From NCBI GenBank assembly GCA_030037105.1, contig JASHRY010000238.1, forward strand, positions 1 through 16,145: a stretch of DNA of 16,145 nucleotides, given 5' to 3'. Position 1 is the first letter of the stretch; each line of letters starts with the position of its first letter. Of this stretch, positions 15,741 through 16,145 are shown one piece after another. The position numbers and the translations under genes are program-made. The notes below the pieces were generated by a model that did not search any database, had not been told where the DNA came from, and was given only the letters and a program-made list of their open reading frames with translations. This DNA is from Xanthobacteraceae bacterium (GTDB lineage: Bacteria > Pseudomonadota > Alphaproteobacteria > Rhizobiales > Xanthobacteraceae).

Positions 15741-15982
15741 TAAAAATCCGACGTGAGGCCGTTGATCTCCCAGTCGCCATAACGCGTCGGATCGAGGCCG
15801 CCGCGGCCGTGGACTTCCTGCGGCGGATCTGGCGGTTTGCGGTCACGCTCACGCTCGACACGGCGGGCCGCCGCCTCGGCGAGCGCGCGCCGTGCCGCGG
15901 GCGGGAGCGGACGCTGCTCGCGAATCTGATTGCCTCCCGCATGTTTCGCGGCGGGCTTCGGCAAGGCAGGATCGGTTGGCAT
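15740..15982 (-). CDS. DUF1674 / SDHAF4-like succinate dehydrogenase assembly factor
   Basis: Small protein of about 80 residues. The C-terminal motif HGRGGLDPTRYGDWEINGLTSDF is the hallmark of DUF1674, the family of mitochondrial SDHAF4/Sdh8, which helps flavinylated SdhA join SdhB. The middle part (about RPLPPAARRALAEAAARRVERERD) is a charged helix, also typical. ATG 15982 is preferred for family length, with AGGAG 2 bases upstream, which is unusually close. A TTG at 16018, with AAGGA 8 bases upstream, would add 12 residues and cannot be excluded. Transcribed towards the PLP-enzyme gene. It is a housekeeping gene unrelated to the catabolic cluster and marks its right border. Confidence 0.85.
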   Translation of the reverse strand: MPTDPALPKPAAKHAGGNQIREQRPLPPAARRALAEAAARRVERERDRKPPDPPQEVHGRGGLDPTRYGDWEINGLTSDF

Positions 15983-16145
15983 TGCTCCTGATTTGGCGTA
16001 GCCGTGCCCTGCCCGCAAGATGAAGGTCCTTCGTCATTTTCGGATCACCGCAAAGCGGCGAGCCGGGCCGGAATGTTGCAGGTGGGATATACAGGCGATT
16101 CCCATAGAACGCCGACGAATGTCTCATCCGATCAAAGCCGCGGCC

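Noticed and set aside
16119..16145. ATG followed by nine open codons at the right end (MSHPIKAAA), possibly a divergent gene
   Set aside because: Too short to judge, no ribosome site seen upstream; cannot be called from 27 bases.
1..16145. Mobile elements, CRISPR arrays, tRNA or rRNA genes
   Set aside because: No transposase or integrase motif, no regularly spaced repeats and no cloverleaf-like segment were recognised on either strand.

Overview
The window looks like a chromosomal segment of an alphaproteobacterium, probably of the Hyphomicrobiales (Bradyrhizobium-like). This rests on moderately high GC, a gcvH-gcvP pair, a DUF1674/SDHAF4-type protein and a catabolic gene set of the kind common in soil rhizobia. 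The organism is inferred from style, not from a database match. No transposase, integrase, tRNA, rRNA or CRISPR array was seen.

Layout. (1) Positions 1-3179, plus strand: the 3' end of gcvH (lipoyl carrier) and a complete gcvP (glycine decarboxylase). (2) 3228-8015, minus strand: a four-gene ABC importer of the BMP/nucleoside type, transcribed as substrate-binding protein, double ATPase, permease, permease, with 4-base stop/start overlaps at all three junctions. (3) 8145-9092, minus: a second solute-binding protein of the ribose-binding type. It has no visible signal peptide, and a promoter-like sequence lies directly upstream. (4) 9093-9472: non-coding, AT-rich at one end and rich in inverted repeats at the other. 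(5) 9473-11916, minus: a PuuE/allantoinase-like NodB-fold enzyme and, before it in transcription order, an ATZ/TRZ-type metal-dependent amidohydrolase. (6) 11917-12321: a divergent control region with several palindromes. (7) 12322-15604, plus: a TetR-family regulator, an M20 N-carbamoyl-amino-acid/allantoate-type amidohydrolase and a DSD1/D-threonine-aldolase-type PLP enzyme; the last two overlap by 4 bases. (8) 15740-15982, minus: a small SDHAF4-like protein, probably housekeeping, marking the right edge of the cluster.

How the genes may work together. Regions 2-7 read as one catabolic unit of about 12.4 kb: uptake by the BMP-type importer, a TetR regulator between the two transcription directions, and three hydrolases whose families act on C-N bonds of rings and ureides (deaminase/chlorohydrolase-type amidohydrolase, allantoinase-like ring opener, carbamoyl hydrolase). 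The last enzyme belongs to a family that often releases glycine from beta-hydroxy-D-amino acids. Glycine cleavage genes sit at the left edge of the window, so ring to ureide to amino acid to glycine to C1 units is an attractive but unproven route. The substrate cannot be named from sequence alone.
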